11,729 nt of DNA from Candidatus Hermodarchaeota archaeon (GTDB taxonomy: Archaea; Asgardarchaeota; Hermodarchaeia; Hermodarchaeales; Hermodarchaeaceae). The notes under the pieces are model-generated. The model was given only the letters and a program-made list of their open reading frames with translations, was not told the origin of the DNA and ran no database searches. Numbering within the stretch: the stretch's first letter is position 1; each line of letters begins with the position of its first letter. The translations under genes were made by a program, and so were the position numbers. This document shows, in pieces, positions 1-6,534 of the stretch. The stretch is taken from contig JAEOTD010000032.1 of NCBI GenBank assembly GCA_016839995.1, positions 1-11,729 on the forward strand, written 5' to 3'.

Positions 1-1693
1 CCTGAGCAGTCCCTGCCAAGAAGATGCCGGCAGAATAGGTTCCAGTTGGATTAAGCTTCGGATGTTTTTCCAAAAAGAAGTTGTTTTCATCTAACGGTAC
101 GTTGAGGATGGTGGCCATCTTGGGGTTGGTGGGAGCAGGATCAACGCCGACGCTTAACACAATTAGGTCAGCGGGGAATTCAATGGGCTCACAGAGTTCG
201 GTGTCTTCTGCGCGAATGATCAGTTTCTTGGTTTGTGGATGTTCTTCAATTTCTGCGACTCGCCCCCGAATGAAGGTTATTCCATGCTCGCGGGCTGCCC
301 TCTCATACATCTCTTCGAAACCCTTCCCGAAGGTGCGCATATCAGTGTAGAAAATGAAAACTTCTGTATTGGGTTGAGCTAGTCGAAGCTGAATTGCTTC
401 TTTGACAGCATATGTGCAGCATATGCGGCCACAATAGGGGCGATCAATGCGAATATCTCGGCTTCCCACACATTGGACGAAAGCCACGCGTTTTGGTTGT
501 TCGCCTGTGGACGGTTGGACGATAACCCCACCTGAAGGGCCAGCGGGATCCAATAATCGTTCCAGTTCGGGAGCAGTAATTACATCGGGGTATCGTTCAT
601 ATCCATACTCACGAAGGTCTTGGGGATTATAGGGCTCAAATCCTGTTGCCACGATGATGGCTCCAACTTTAAAGGTATGGTCACATTCAGTGTCTTCAAA
701 GCGGATGGATTCTTTTTCACAGACACCGACGCAGGATTGGCATCCCACGCAAGCATCCATGTCAATATAAGGCGCTAGGGGTACAGAACTTGGATACGGT
801 CGAATAATTGCCCGTTGAGTACCTAATCCATAATTGTACTCATTAGGCTCTTCGATGGGACAGATCTCGAGACACTTGTTACATCCATTACAGGTTTCCA
901 AGTCCACATATCGTGGTTCTTGGTGAATTGAAACCTGATACGCACCTGGTGTTCCTCGAACGTCGGTGAGTTCACTGAGGGTTAGCACTTTGATTTTGGG
1001 GTGGATGTCCACTTGCGTCATGAGTGGTCCAAGGATGCACAGGCTGCAATCGAGGCTTGGGAAGAGTTTGTCCCACTTGGCCATGTGTCCACCAAGGAAA
1101 CCATTCTTCTCAACAAGAATAACCTCATAACCAGAATTGGCCAGTTGCAGTGCCGAGGTAACTCCTGCAGGTCCTCCACCCAGGACAAGTACGCGCTTTG
1201 TAATTGGAACACTTACAGAGGTGATGGGAAGACCATGTTGAGCCATTTTTATAGCGGCATCAATCATTAAGCGAGCCTTTGCTGTAGCGGCTTCTGGATT
1301 ATCCCAATGAACCCAACTGCACTGCTCACGGATATTCGCAATTGCCAGATGCCCACGGTTTAATCCGGCTTCTTCGACGGTTTGGCTCATCAGGTCACCA
1401 TGTAATCGTGGGGAACATGCAGCTACCACAACATGACTAACCTTTTCTTTTCGAATCGTGTCACGGATGAGATTCAACCCTTGTTCGACACAGAAATGTG
1501 CATCATCAACTACAACGAGATTGGGCTGCTTTTTGTAGTGTTGAATAATACTATCTACGTTCACGACACTAGCAATATTCGATCCACAATGACAAACAAA
1601 TAGAGCCGTTTGGGGGGAAGATTTTGTAGAAGTTTTACGGCGAGTTGGCTTAGGCTTGGATTTCTTTCTTTTTGTCTTTGAGGATTTTGCCAC
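1..1693 (-). CDS. hdrA: Heterodisulfide reductase subunit A (HdrA), C-terminus cut by window edge
   Basis: HdrA is the FAD-containing iron-sulfur subunit that bifurcates or relays electrons in soluble HdrABC-type complexes. About 564 residues are visible. The N-terminal signature CHCG is at about residue 34, a GGGPAG FAD-binding loop at 172-177, and the HdrA stretch SLDCSLC at 213-219. Two ferredoxin-type 4Fe-4S motifs lie at C268-C278 and C315-C325. C408, C421, C425 and C426 have exactly the spacing of the HdrA-specific cluster (13, 4, 1). The C-terminal domain lies beyond position 1. No ATG fits: an in-frame stop lies just upstream, and only GTG at 1693 or GTG at 1702 can start it. The first 30 residues are an unusual Lys/Arg/Ser/Thr-rich tail. 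It is divergent from the iron-sulfur protein and FwdB-like genes. No HdrB or HdrC is in view, so its partner is unknown. The family call is firm. Confidence 0.95.
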   Translation of the reverse strand, partial: MAKSSKTKRKKSKPKPTRRKTSTKSSPQTALFVCHCGSNIASVVNVDSIIQHYKKQPNLVVVDDAHFCVEQGLNLIRDTIRKEKVSHVVVAACSPRLHGDLMSQTVEEAGLNRGHLAIANIREQCSWVHWDNPEAATAKARLMIDAAIKMAQHGLPITSVSVPITKRVLVLGGGPAGVTSALQLANSGYEVILVEKNGFLGGHMAKWDKLFPSLDCSLCILGPLMTQVDIHPKIKVLTLSELTDVRGTPGAYQVSIHQEPRYVDLETCNGCNKCLEICPIEEPNEYNYGLGTQRAIIRPYPSSVPLAPYIDMDACVGCQSCVGVCEKESIRFEDTECDHTFKVGAIIVATGFEPYNPQDLREYGYERYPDVITAPELERLLDPAGPSGGVIVQPSTGEQPKRVAFVQCVGSRDIRIDRPYCGRICCTYAVKEAIQLRLAQPNTEVFIFYTDMRTFGKGFEEMYERAAREHGITFIRGRVAEIEEHPQTKKLIIRAEDTELCEPIEFPADLIVLSVGVDPAPTNPKMATILNVPLDENNFFLEKHPKLNPTGTYSAGIFLAGTAQ

Positions 1694-1871
1694 TGCAGTC
1701 ACCGATTAACTTCGCCATGTGTTCTGGCAGCGATATCTCCTTTAACACTTTTTACGTTACTATCTTAGGATTTAATATTTGAGGCGATTGGTGAAACAAA
1801 CCTCATAGTTGCTACCGAAGAGATAAAGGGAGAAATCCGAGAACAATACGCATAGGCTGTGTCGTGAGCAA
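1694..1871. promoter_or_regulatory. Divergent intergenic region with candidate promoters
   Basis: These 178 bases separate hdrA (leftward) from the iron-sulfur protein gene (rightward) and contain no credible gene. An A/T-rich TATA-like stretch, ATTTAATATTT at 1770-1780, could serve the rightward operon, giving a leader of roughly 70 bases. On the minus strand, a TAAAAAGTGTTAAA-like stretch at about 1741-1754 could serve hdrA with a very short leader. A GTGAG ribosome-binding-like motif at 1864-1868 precedes the ATG at 1872. The TATA assignments are by eye and weak. Confidence 0.35.
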
Positions 1872-2339
1872 ATGGCAGACAAAAAAGTCAATCCCATGCA
1901 ATTATACAAACTCCTTCCTCAAACTAATTGCAAGAAATGTGGAATGACCTGCATGGCCTTTGCCACGCGCCTAGCGCTTCGTGAAGTCGAACTCAAAGAG
2001 TGCACTCCGCTTTTCGAAGAAGAGCAATACAAAGACCAGTTGACCCAACTCCAGAACCTGATATTACCTCTGCTTGACACCGAAGAAACGGGTATCAAAC
2101 TCGATGAAACCAAATGCACCGGATGTGGCAACTGCGTCGTTGTGTGTCCCGTGGATGCTTCTGCAGAACCCGATACAGCCTTCGGAAAAGCAGCTCGAAC
2201 CACAGAAACCGTCTTTCGTGTAGAAGATGGCATCGTTAAAATCATCAACCTTGAGAAATGCCGACGATTCCCCCCTGAGCGGATGAACTGTAGGGTTTGT
2301 GAACAGGGCTGTTATGTAAACGCTATCAAAATTTGGTAA
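1872..2339 (+). CDS. Small iron-sulfur protein: corrinoid-protein-type Fe-S domain plus ferredoxin domain
   Basis: A 155-residue cytoplasmic protein with no membrane segment. The N-terminal half has LPQTNCKKCGMTCMAF followed by C44 (C20-x2-C23-x3-C27-x16-C44), which resembles the 4Fe-4S domain at the N-terminus of the large corrinoid iron-sulfur protein subunit (CdhE/AcsC) but is one residue shorter between the second and third cysteines. The C-terminal half is ferredoxin-like: C82-x2-C85-x2-C88-x3-C92-P, then C130-x9-C140-x2-C143-x3-C147. This predicts up to three 4Fe-4S clusters. It has no corrinoid-binding TIM barrel, so it is not CdhE itself. It starts at ATG 1872 behind GTGAG and ends 31 bases before the FwdB-like gene, so the two are probably co-transcribed. 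The inferred role is electron delivery to or from the FwdB-like protein, similar to FwdF or FwdG. The exact partner is not known. Confidence 0.85.
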   Translation: MADKKVNPMQLYKLLPQTNCKKCGMTCMAFATRLALREVELKECTPLFEEEQYKDQLTQLQNLILPLLDTEETGIKLDETKCTGCGNCVVVCPVDASAEPDTAFGKAARTTETVFRVEDGIVKIINLEKCRRFPPERMNCRVCEQGCYVNAIKIW

Positions 2340-2370
2340 CTCTTTCATCACTAGTTGAAGGGAATGCAAA

Positions 2371-3660
2371 GTGCAAGATACAGTATGTTGTGGTTGTTCT
2401 GTGGTCTGCGATGACGTGGCAGTCACAACAAAAAAAGCAACCTTGCAATCGTTGGGACTTTGCAAACTTGGTCATGAATACTGCAATTCCATTTTCAGTA
2501 AAACCCGATTAACCCAACCCTTACTGAAATCTAATTCTGGAAAACAAAAACCCGTTACCATTTCCTCGGCAATACAGAAATCCGCTAGACTCTTACGAGA
2601 AAGTCAGAAGCCACTCATCTTTGGCTGGTCGAATAGCACCACCGAAGCGATTCAACTCGGATTGAAACTCGCCCAAGTAACGAAGGGTGTCTTCGATAGC
2701 ACAGCAAGCTTCGAATATGGAGCCCTCTTTGATGCCAAGCTCCATGGTGGCGAAACAGGACAAGTAAATCTCGATGATGTTCGAGACTCAGCTGACCACA
2801 TCGTCTACTGGGGTGTCAATCCTGCTGAAAGCCACCACCGCCATGCTAGCCGTTTCACAGTATTTCCCAAGGGGAAAGACATTCCTGAAGGTCGCGAAAG
2901 TCGTGTAGTATCAGTGATCGATATTCGAGAAACCGAGTCTATGCGATTAGCAAACCATCAGCTCATTCTCGCTCCCAATTCGGGTGATGTTGAATTCCTC
3001 CAAGCCTTAATCGCTGAACTTGAGGGAACTCAAGACCATTTACCTGAGAAGGTTGGAGGAGTGCCAACCATTGAGTTCCTTAGCTTTGCCAAACAACTCC
3101 GAGATGCCGATAACGTTGCCTTATTTTATGGAAACGGTTTAGTGCATTCAACCCATGCAGCACAAACTTTGCCTTTTCTAGCTAAGTTGAGTAAACTTCT
3201 CAATCGAGGGAACCATCGGTGCTGGACCTTACCAATGGTTGCTTATTGTAATACCATTGGATCTGTGAAAACCAGCGTGGCAACAACCAAGCTTCCTTTC
3301 TCAGTTGATTTTATTTCAAAAGGAGTAAAAGCTGTAGAATCTATCCAAACCAGCATCACCGACTCTGAGTTTGACTCTGTACTCATTGCCGGTTGGGATG
3401 CCTTGAGTTTCCTACCAGGTCCGCTAGCTAAAGCACTCTCTTCACTTCCATCAATTGCTTTATCCACTCACCCAACCCTTACAACTGATAAAGCAACTGT
3501 TGTTTTTCCTGTGGCCTTGACAGGAATGGAAACAACGGGTACTGTTTACCGGATGGATGGAACACCAGTTCAATTACAACCTTTTGCTAAAGCACCGAAA
3601 GGAGTCCCTACTGAAGAAAAACTTCTCAGCCAACTTATCAACGGTGTCATCTCTTCCTGA
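2371..3660 (+). CDS. Formylmethanofuran dehydrogenase subunit B homologue with altered active site
   Basis: A 429-residue member of the FwdB/FmdB family (molybdopterin oxidoreductase fold), close to the usual length of about 430. True FwdB binds tungsten or molybdenum bis-pterin and reduces CO2 to formate in the Fwd complex. Family features seen are C6/C7-x-C9-x3-C13-DD plus C31-KLGH for the N-terminal 4Fe-4S cluster, PLIFGW at 81-86, YWGVNP near 148, and GMETTGTVYRMDG near the C-terminus. The segment that reads DNTASVCHG in catalytic FwdB reads DSTASFEYG here, so the metal-ligating Cys and the next His become Glu115 and Tyr116. The PMRGHYN segment reads PMVAYCN, so the active-site Arg becomes Val290. 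The start is GTG 2371 behind GAAGGGA (2357-2363). No fwdA, fwdC or fwdD is in the window. Family membership is clear. Formylmethanofuran dehydrogenase activity is doubtful, so I withhold the gene symbol. Confidence 0.85.
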   Translation: MQDTVCCGCSVVCDDVAVTTKKATLQSLGLCKLGHEYCNSIFSKTRLTQPLLKSNSGKQKPVTISSAIQKSARLLRESQKPLIFGWSNSTTEAIQLGLKLAQVTKGVFDSTASFEYGALFDAKLHGGETGQVNLDDVRDSADHIVYWGVNPAESHHRHASRFTVFPKGKDIPEGRESRVVSVIDIRETESMRLANHQLILAPNSGDVEFLQALIAELEGTQDHLPEKVGGVPTIEFLSFAKQLRDADNVALFYGNGLVHSTHAAQTLPFLAKLSKLLNRGNHRCWTLPMVAYCNTIGSVKTSVATTKLPFSVDFISKGVKAVESIQTSITDSEFDSVLIAGWDALSFLPGPLAKALSSLPSIALSTHPTLTTDKATVVFPVALTGMETTGTVYRMDGTPVQLQPFAKAPKGVPTEEKLLSQLINGVISS

Positions 3661-3713
3661 TTATTTGGCAAATGATAAGCCTTTAAGCACTCAAGAAATT
3701 ACTACCTCATCGG

Positions 3714-4532
3714 GTGTCCACCGTGAAAGTTGCAGTCGCTGGTAAAGGCGGAGTAGGAAAAACCCTCGTTGCAGGAACCCTAGCTAGATTTCTTGGGCAA
3801 GAAAAAATTCAGGTCCTTGCTGTTGACGCAGATCCCACTCCAACTCTTGCAACCACCTTGGGTATCCCGCCTGAAGTTGCTGAAAAAATCGTACCCCTTA
3901 CTGAAAATGATGAACTAGTCGAAGAAAGAACTGGGATGGACAAGAAAACCTATGGTGGTATGTTCAAACTCAATCCCCGCGTTTCTGACCTCGCAGAAAA
4001 ATATGGAGTCCCAGGCCCTGATAATACTACTCTTCTTATCGCCGGTACCGTGACAATCGGGGGCGCGGGGTGCATGTGTCCAGCAGGTGCCCTTCTGAAA
4101 GCCCTCATTCGTCATCTCATCGTCGGTGGTGATGAAGCGTTCGTAATGGATCTTGAAGCTGGAATCGAAAACCTTGGACGTGGAACCTCACGAGGTATGG
4201 ATGCACTAATCATAGTCGTGGAACCAGGGCAAACATCCATTAACACAGTTAGACGAATCAAGAAGCTAGCCCATGATATCGGTGTTGATACCCTCTTTGC
4301 TGTGGGGAACAAGGTGATGGATGAGAACGACCAGGAAGCTATAGAGCGATCCCTCAAGGAAATGGATGTCCCGTTGCTCACCACCATTCCCTTCGACAAG
4401 GCTATTCGTCATGCCAACCTCAAGGGTCAAGCACCCATCGATTTTGCACCAAATTCACCTGCAATTCAATCCATTAAAGATATGATTCCCGAACTCCGAA
4501 GACGTTTAAATACCAAAGCTTCTCAATCATAA
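3714..4532 (+). CDS. cooC: CODH/ACS nickel-insertion accessory ATPase (CooC/AcsF type)
   Basis: A 272-residue MinD-like P-loop ATPase of the CooC family, which matures the nickel centre of CO dehydrogenase or acetyl-CoA synthase. Seen: deviant Walker A KGGVGKT at residues 11-17, switch motif DADPT at 38-42, the CooC metal-binding pair C120-M-C122-P, and the switch II-like motif DLEAGIENLGRGT at 146-158. The start is uncertain between GTG 3714 and GTG 3723. The latter gives the compact MKVAVAGKGG N-terminus usual for CooC and has GGGTG six bases upstream. The 53-base gap after the FwdB-like gene and the 5-base gap to the next gene suggest one operon. The cdh structural genes 3 kb downstream are its likely clients. 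The family is certain; whether it serves the C-cluster, the A-cluster or both cannot be told. Confidence 0.93.
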   Translation: MSTVKVAVAGKGGVGKTLVAGTLARFLGQEKIQVLAVDADPTPTLATTLGIPPEVAEKIVPLTENDELVEERTGMDKKTYGGMFKLNPRVSDLAEKYGVPGPDNTTLLIAGTVTIGGAGCMCPAGALLKALIRHLIVGGDEAFVMDLEAGIENLGRGTSRGMDALIIVVEPGQTSINTVRRIKKLAHDIGVDTLFAVGNKVMDENDQEAIERSLKEMDVPLLTTIPFDKAIRHANLKGQAPIDFAPNSPAIQSIKDMIPELRRRLNTKASQS

Positions 4533-4537
4533 AATCA

Positions 4538-5143
4538 ATGTCAACAATTGCTTGGATTAACTTCCTAATGCTAAATGTTGTTACATTTTTGTGCTGGTGG
4601 TTTTACATCCGTAGTCTCCAACCAGCGACACGATCCAAGAAATTTGGTGAATCTGCTTGGAAGACGGCAAAACGTGATCGAATCATCGCAAGCATCTTCA
4701 TGGGATTCATTGTCATTAGTATGATCTTTTGGCTTTGGTTTCCCATTCCGGCACTGAACTGGCCAGTGAACTATAACTGGCTTATCAGCATTTTCATCGG
4801 TGTTATCCTCGCCTGTCTTTTCACACCAATCATGATCAAAGGAGTTCTGGATGCTGGAAGCGAAACCGTTGAGCCCTCTAAAACAACCAAGATGTATGGA
4901 GGTATTTACAATTACATTCGACACCCACAAGCCGTTGGGGAAATGCCCTGGTTTATCATCATCGCTTTATTTCTCAACTCCTTATTCCTTGTCATTTGGT
5001 CCACAGCCATGATTCTCATCGTAAGCCCAATTGTGATGTATTTTGAAGAAAAAGATTTGATAGAACGGTTTGGCGACGCCTACCGAGAATATCAGAAACG
5101 GACGGGAGCCGTCTTCCCAAAGCTCAGAAGGTCCAAAGATTAA
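4538..5143 (+). CDS. Isoprenylcysteine carboxyl methyltransferase-like integral membrane methyltransferase
   Basis: A 201-residue membrane protein with hydrophobic segments at about 5-24, 49-70, 80-104 and 137-168, the last long enough for a helical hairpin. The C-terminal signature of the ICMT/phospholipid methyltransferase superfamily is present: GGIYNYIRHPQAVGE at about 121-135 and EEKDLIERFGDAYREYQKRT at about 170-189. In the family, the RHP and EE regions bind S-adenosylmethionine. The substrate cannot be read from the sequence; isoprenoid lipids or quinone-like compounds are possible. It starts at ATG 4538, five bases after the cooC stop, with no clear Shine-Dalgarno, so translation may be coupled. 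Its place among C1-metabolism genes has no obvious explanation. Confidence 0.8.
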   Translation: MSTIAWINFLMLNVVTFLCWWFYIRSLQPATRSKKFGESAWKTAKRDRIIASIFMGFIVISMIFWLWFPIPALNWPVNYNWLISIFIGVILACLFTPIMIKGVLDAGSETVEPSKTTKMYGGIYNYIRHPQAVGEMPWFIIIALFLNSLFLVIWSTAMILIVSPIVMYFEEKDLIERFGDAYREYQKRTGAVFPKLRRSKD

Positions 5144-5208
5144 TTGATTCTATTCTAACCCAAAACTTTTCGTAACACTTGAGGTTAAGAATAAGGTTGG
5201 TGAGACAT

Positions 5209-6399
5209 ATGCGAGCCATAACTAACGCAACGATTTGGTGCCCCGTGAAGGGGCTAATTGAAAAGGGGACCTTACTGTTTGATCGTGGAAAAATTGTCAA
5301 AGTTGGAAAATCTATTCCGATTCCAAGCAAAACCAAAACTATCGACGTAGAAGGTCAATATGTGGTTCCAGGATTTGTTGAAGCCCACGCACATCATGGG
5401 CTCTTTGATGGAACAATAGGACCCATGGGACAAGACGGAAACGAAATGACCACACCTGTTACACCCGAGATGCGAGGTAAAGATGGATTCTACCCCTTTG
5501 AAGGCTCCCTCAAGGAACTCCTCAAAGGAGGTGTTACAACAGTGAATACGGGTCCAGGCTCAGGAAATGTCATCTCTGGCGAGGCCTTCGTCTTCAAACC
5601 TCTATCGGAAACCACCGTCGAAGACATGATCATCCTGTCACCATCCGGATTGAAAGTCGCCTTAGGGGAGAACCCCAAACGCGTTCATGGTCATGAAAAC
5701 AAGCGTATGCCCATGACCCGCATGGGAGTTGCTGCACTACTGCGAAAAACTTTCACAGAGGGGCAGAACTATCTAGATGAGTGGAAGGCCTTTGGAGCAA
5801 AGGCCAAAGAAGCTAAAGAGAAAGGAGAAGCCATACCCAAGCCACCCAAAAGAGACCTAGGATTTGAAACCATTGCCATGGTTCTAAAACGCGAAATTCC
5901 CCTCCATGCTCACTGCCACCGAGCCGATGACATCGCAACCATCATCCGCATCGCTGAAGAGTTCAATCTCCGGTTAATTCTCATCCATTGTACAGAAGGT
6001 CACAAAATCACCAAATTCCTCGCTAAGAAACAATATCCCGCTGTGATCGGGCCAACCATGATATGGTCAGGAAAGCCTGAAGTGAAGGAAAAAGGATTCA
6101 AAACGGCAGTCATCCTCAATGATGCCGGCGTGAAAGTCGCATTACAAACTGATTCGCTCACTCCTGCACTCTATTTTCCATTGCTTCCAATGCATGTCAT
6201 AAAGGAAGGTATGAGCCGTGAAGATGCACTCAAATGTGTTACCATTAACGCAGCTGAAATCTTGAATCTCCAAGATCGAATTGGGTCATTTGAACCCGGG
6301 AAAGATGCTGACTTCGTCGTGTGGTCTGGGCACCCCTTTGAATTCTACAGTCAAGTCACAGAAGCGTATATCAATGGCAAGAAAATCCCCCTTGAGTGA
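5209..6399 (+). CDS. Imidazolonepropionase-like amidohydrolase (COG1228 type)
   Basis: A 396-residue metal-dependent amidohydrolase. Seen: an N-terminal beta-sandwich strand region leading to PGFVEAHAHHG, with metal-binding H60 and H62; the subgroup motif DGNEMTTPVTP at 76-86; GVTTV then PGSGNVISG at 108-124; ALGENPKRVHG at 151-161; HAHCHRADD with H233, H235 and H237; IHCTEGH with H260; TDS with D315; and the closing EPGKDADFVVW. These features match cyclic amide/imide hydrolases related to HutI, not FwdA, which is about 170 residues longer. I chose ATG 5209 over the upstream in-frame TTG at 5179 because GGTGAG (5199-5204) lies four bases before it. The 65-base gap after the methyltransferase leaves open whether it is in the same operon. 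The substrate is unknown. Its TGA stop is followed in frame by an orphan transmembrane segment. Confidence 0.88.
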   Translation: MRAITNATIWCPVKGLIEKGTLLFDRGKIVKVGKSIPIPSKTKTIDVEGQYVVPGFVEAHAHHGLFDGTIGPMGQDGNEMTTPVTPEMRGKDGFYPFEGSLKELLKGGVTTVNTGPGSGNVISGEAFVFKPLSETTVEDMIILSPSGLKVALGENPKRVHGHENKRMPMTRMGVAALLRKTFTEGQNYLDEWKAFGAKAKEAKEKGEAIPKPPKRDLGFETIAMVLKREIPLHAHCHRADDIATIIRIAEEFNLRLILIHCTEGHKITKFLAKKQYPAVIGPTMIWSGKPEVKEKGFKTAVILNDAGVKVALQTDSLTPALYFPLLPMHVIKEGMSREDALKCVTINAAEILNLQDRIGSFEPGKDADFVVWSGHPFEFYSQVTEAYINGKKIPLE

Positions 6400-6513
6400 C
6401 CACCGTTTGATCTTATACCTCTCGAAATCCAGCTACTCATCGTGATTGGCGTCTGTGGAGTGATTATCCTCGTGGTTGTCATTATCTACAGTAAGCGACA
6501 CCACAGGGCATAA
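6400..6513 (+). pseudogene. Orphan transmembrane tail, in frame behind the amidohydrolase stop
   Basis: The 37 codons after the TGA at 6397-6399 stay open to TAA 6511-6513. They encode a Pro/Phe/Asp linker, a strongly hydrophobic helix of about 20 residues (LLIVIGVCGVIILVVVIIY) and a basic end, SKRHHRA. This is the composition of a C-terminal membrane anchor of an archaeal surface protein. No ATG, GTG or TTG precedes the helix; the first possible start, GTG 6442, sits inside it. The likeliest reading is the 3' remnant of a deleted surface-protein gene. The alternatives are a stop-codon readthrough extension of the amidohydrolase or a tiny membrane peptide. Confidence 0.4.
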
Positions 6514-6534
6514 TAATGAAAGATAGGAGAGAAG

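Noticed and set aside
1001..1270. Plus-strand open frames across 1-1693
   Set aside because: They are antisense shadows of hdrA; their translations have no recognisable motifs.
1654..1719. Short minus-strand frame from ATG 1719 (21 codons) overlapping the start of hdrA, with an AAAGGAGAT-like sequence further upstream
   Set aside because: It stops after 21 codons, resembles no known protein, and the purine-rich motif is too far from the ATG. Possibly a leader peptide, but there is no support.
5209..6399. Formylmethanofuran dehydrogenase subunit A (FwdA)
   Set aside because: Although it is an amidohydrolase near an FwdB homologue, its length and motifs (DGNE..TPVTP, ALGENPKRV) fit imidazolonepropionase-like enzymes.
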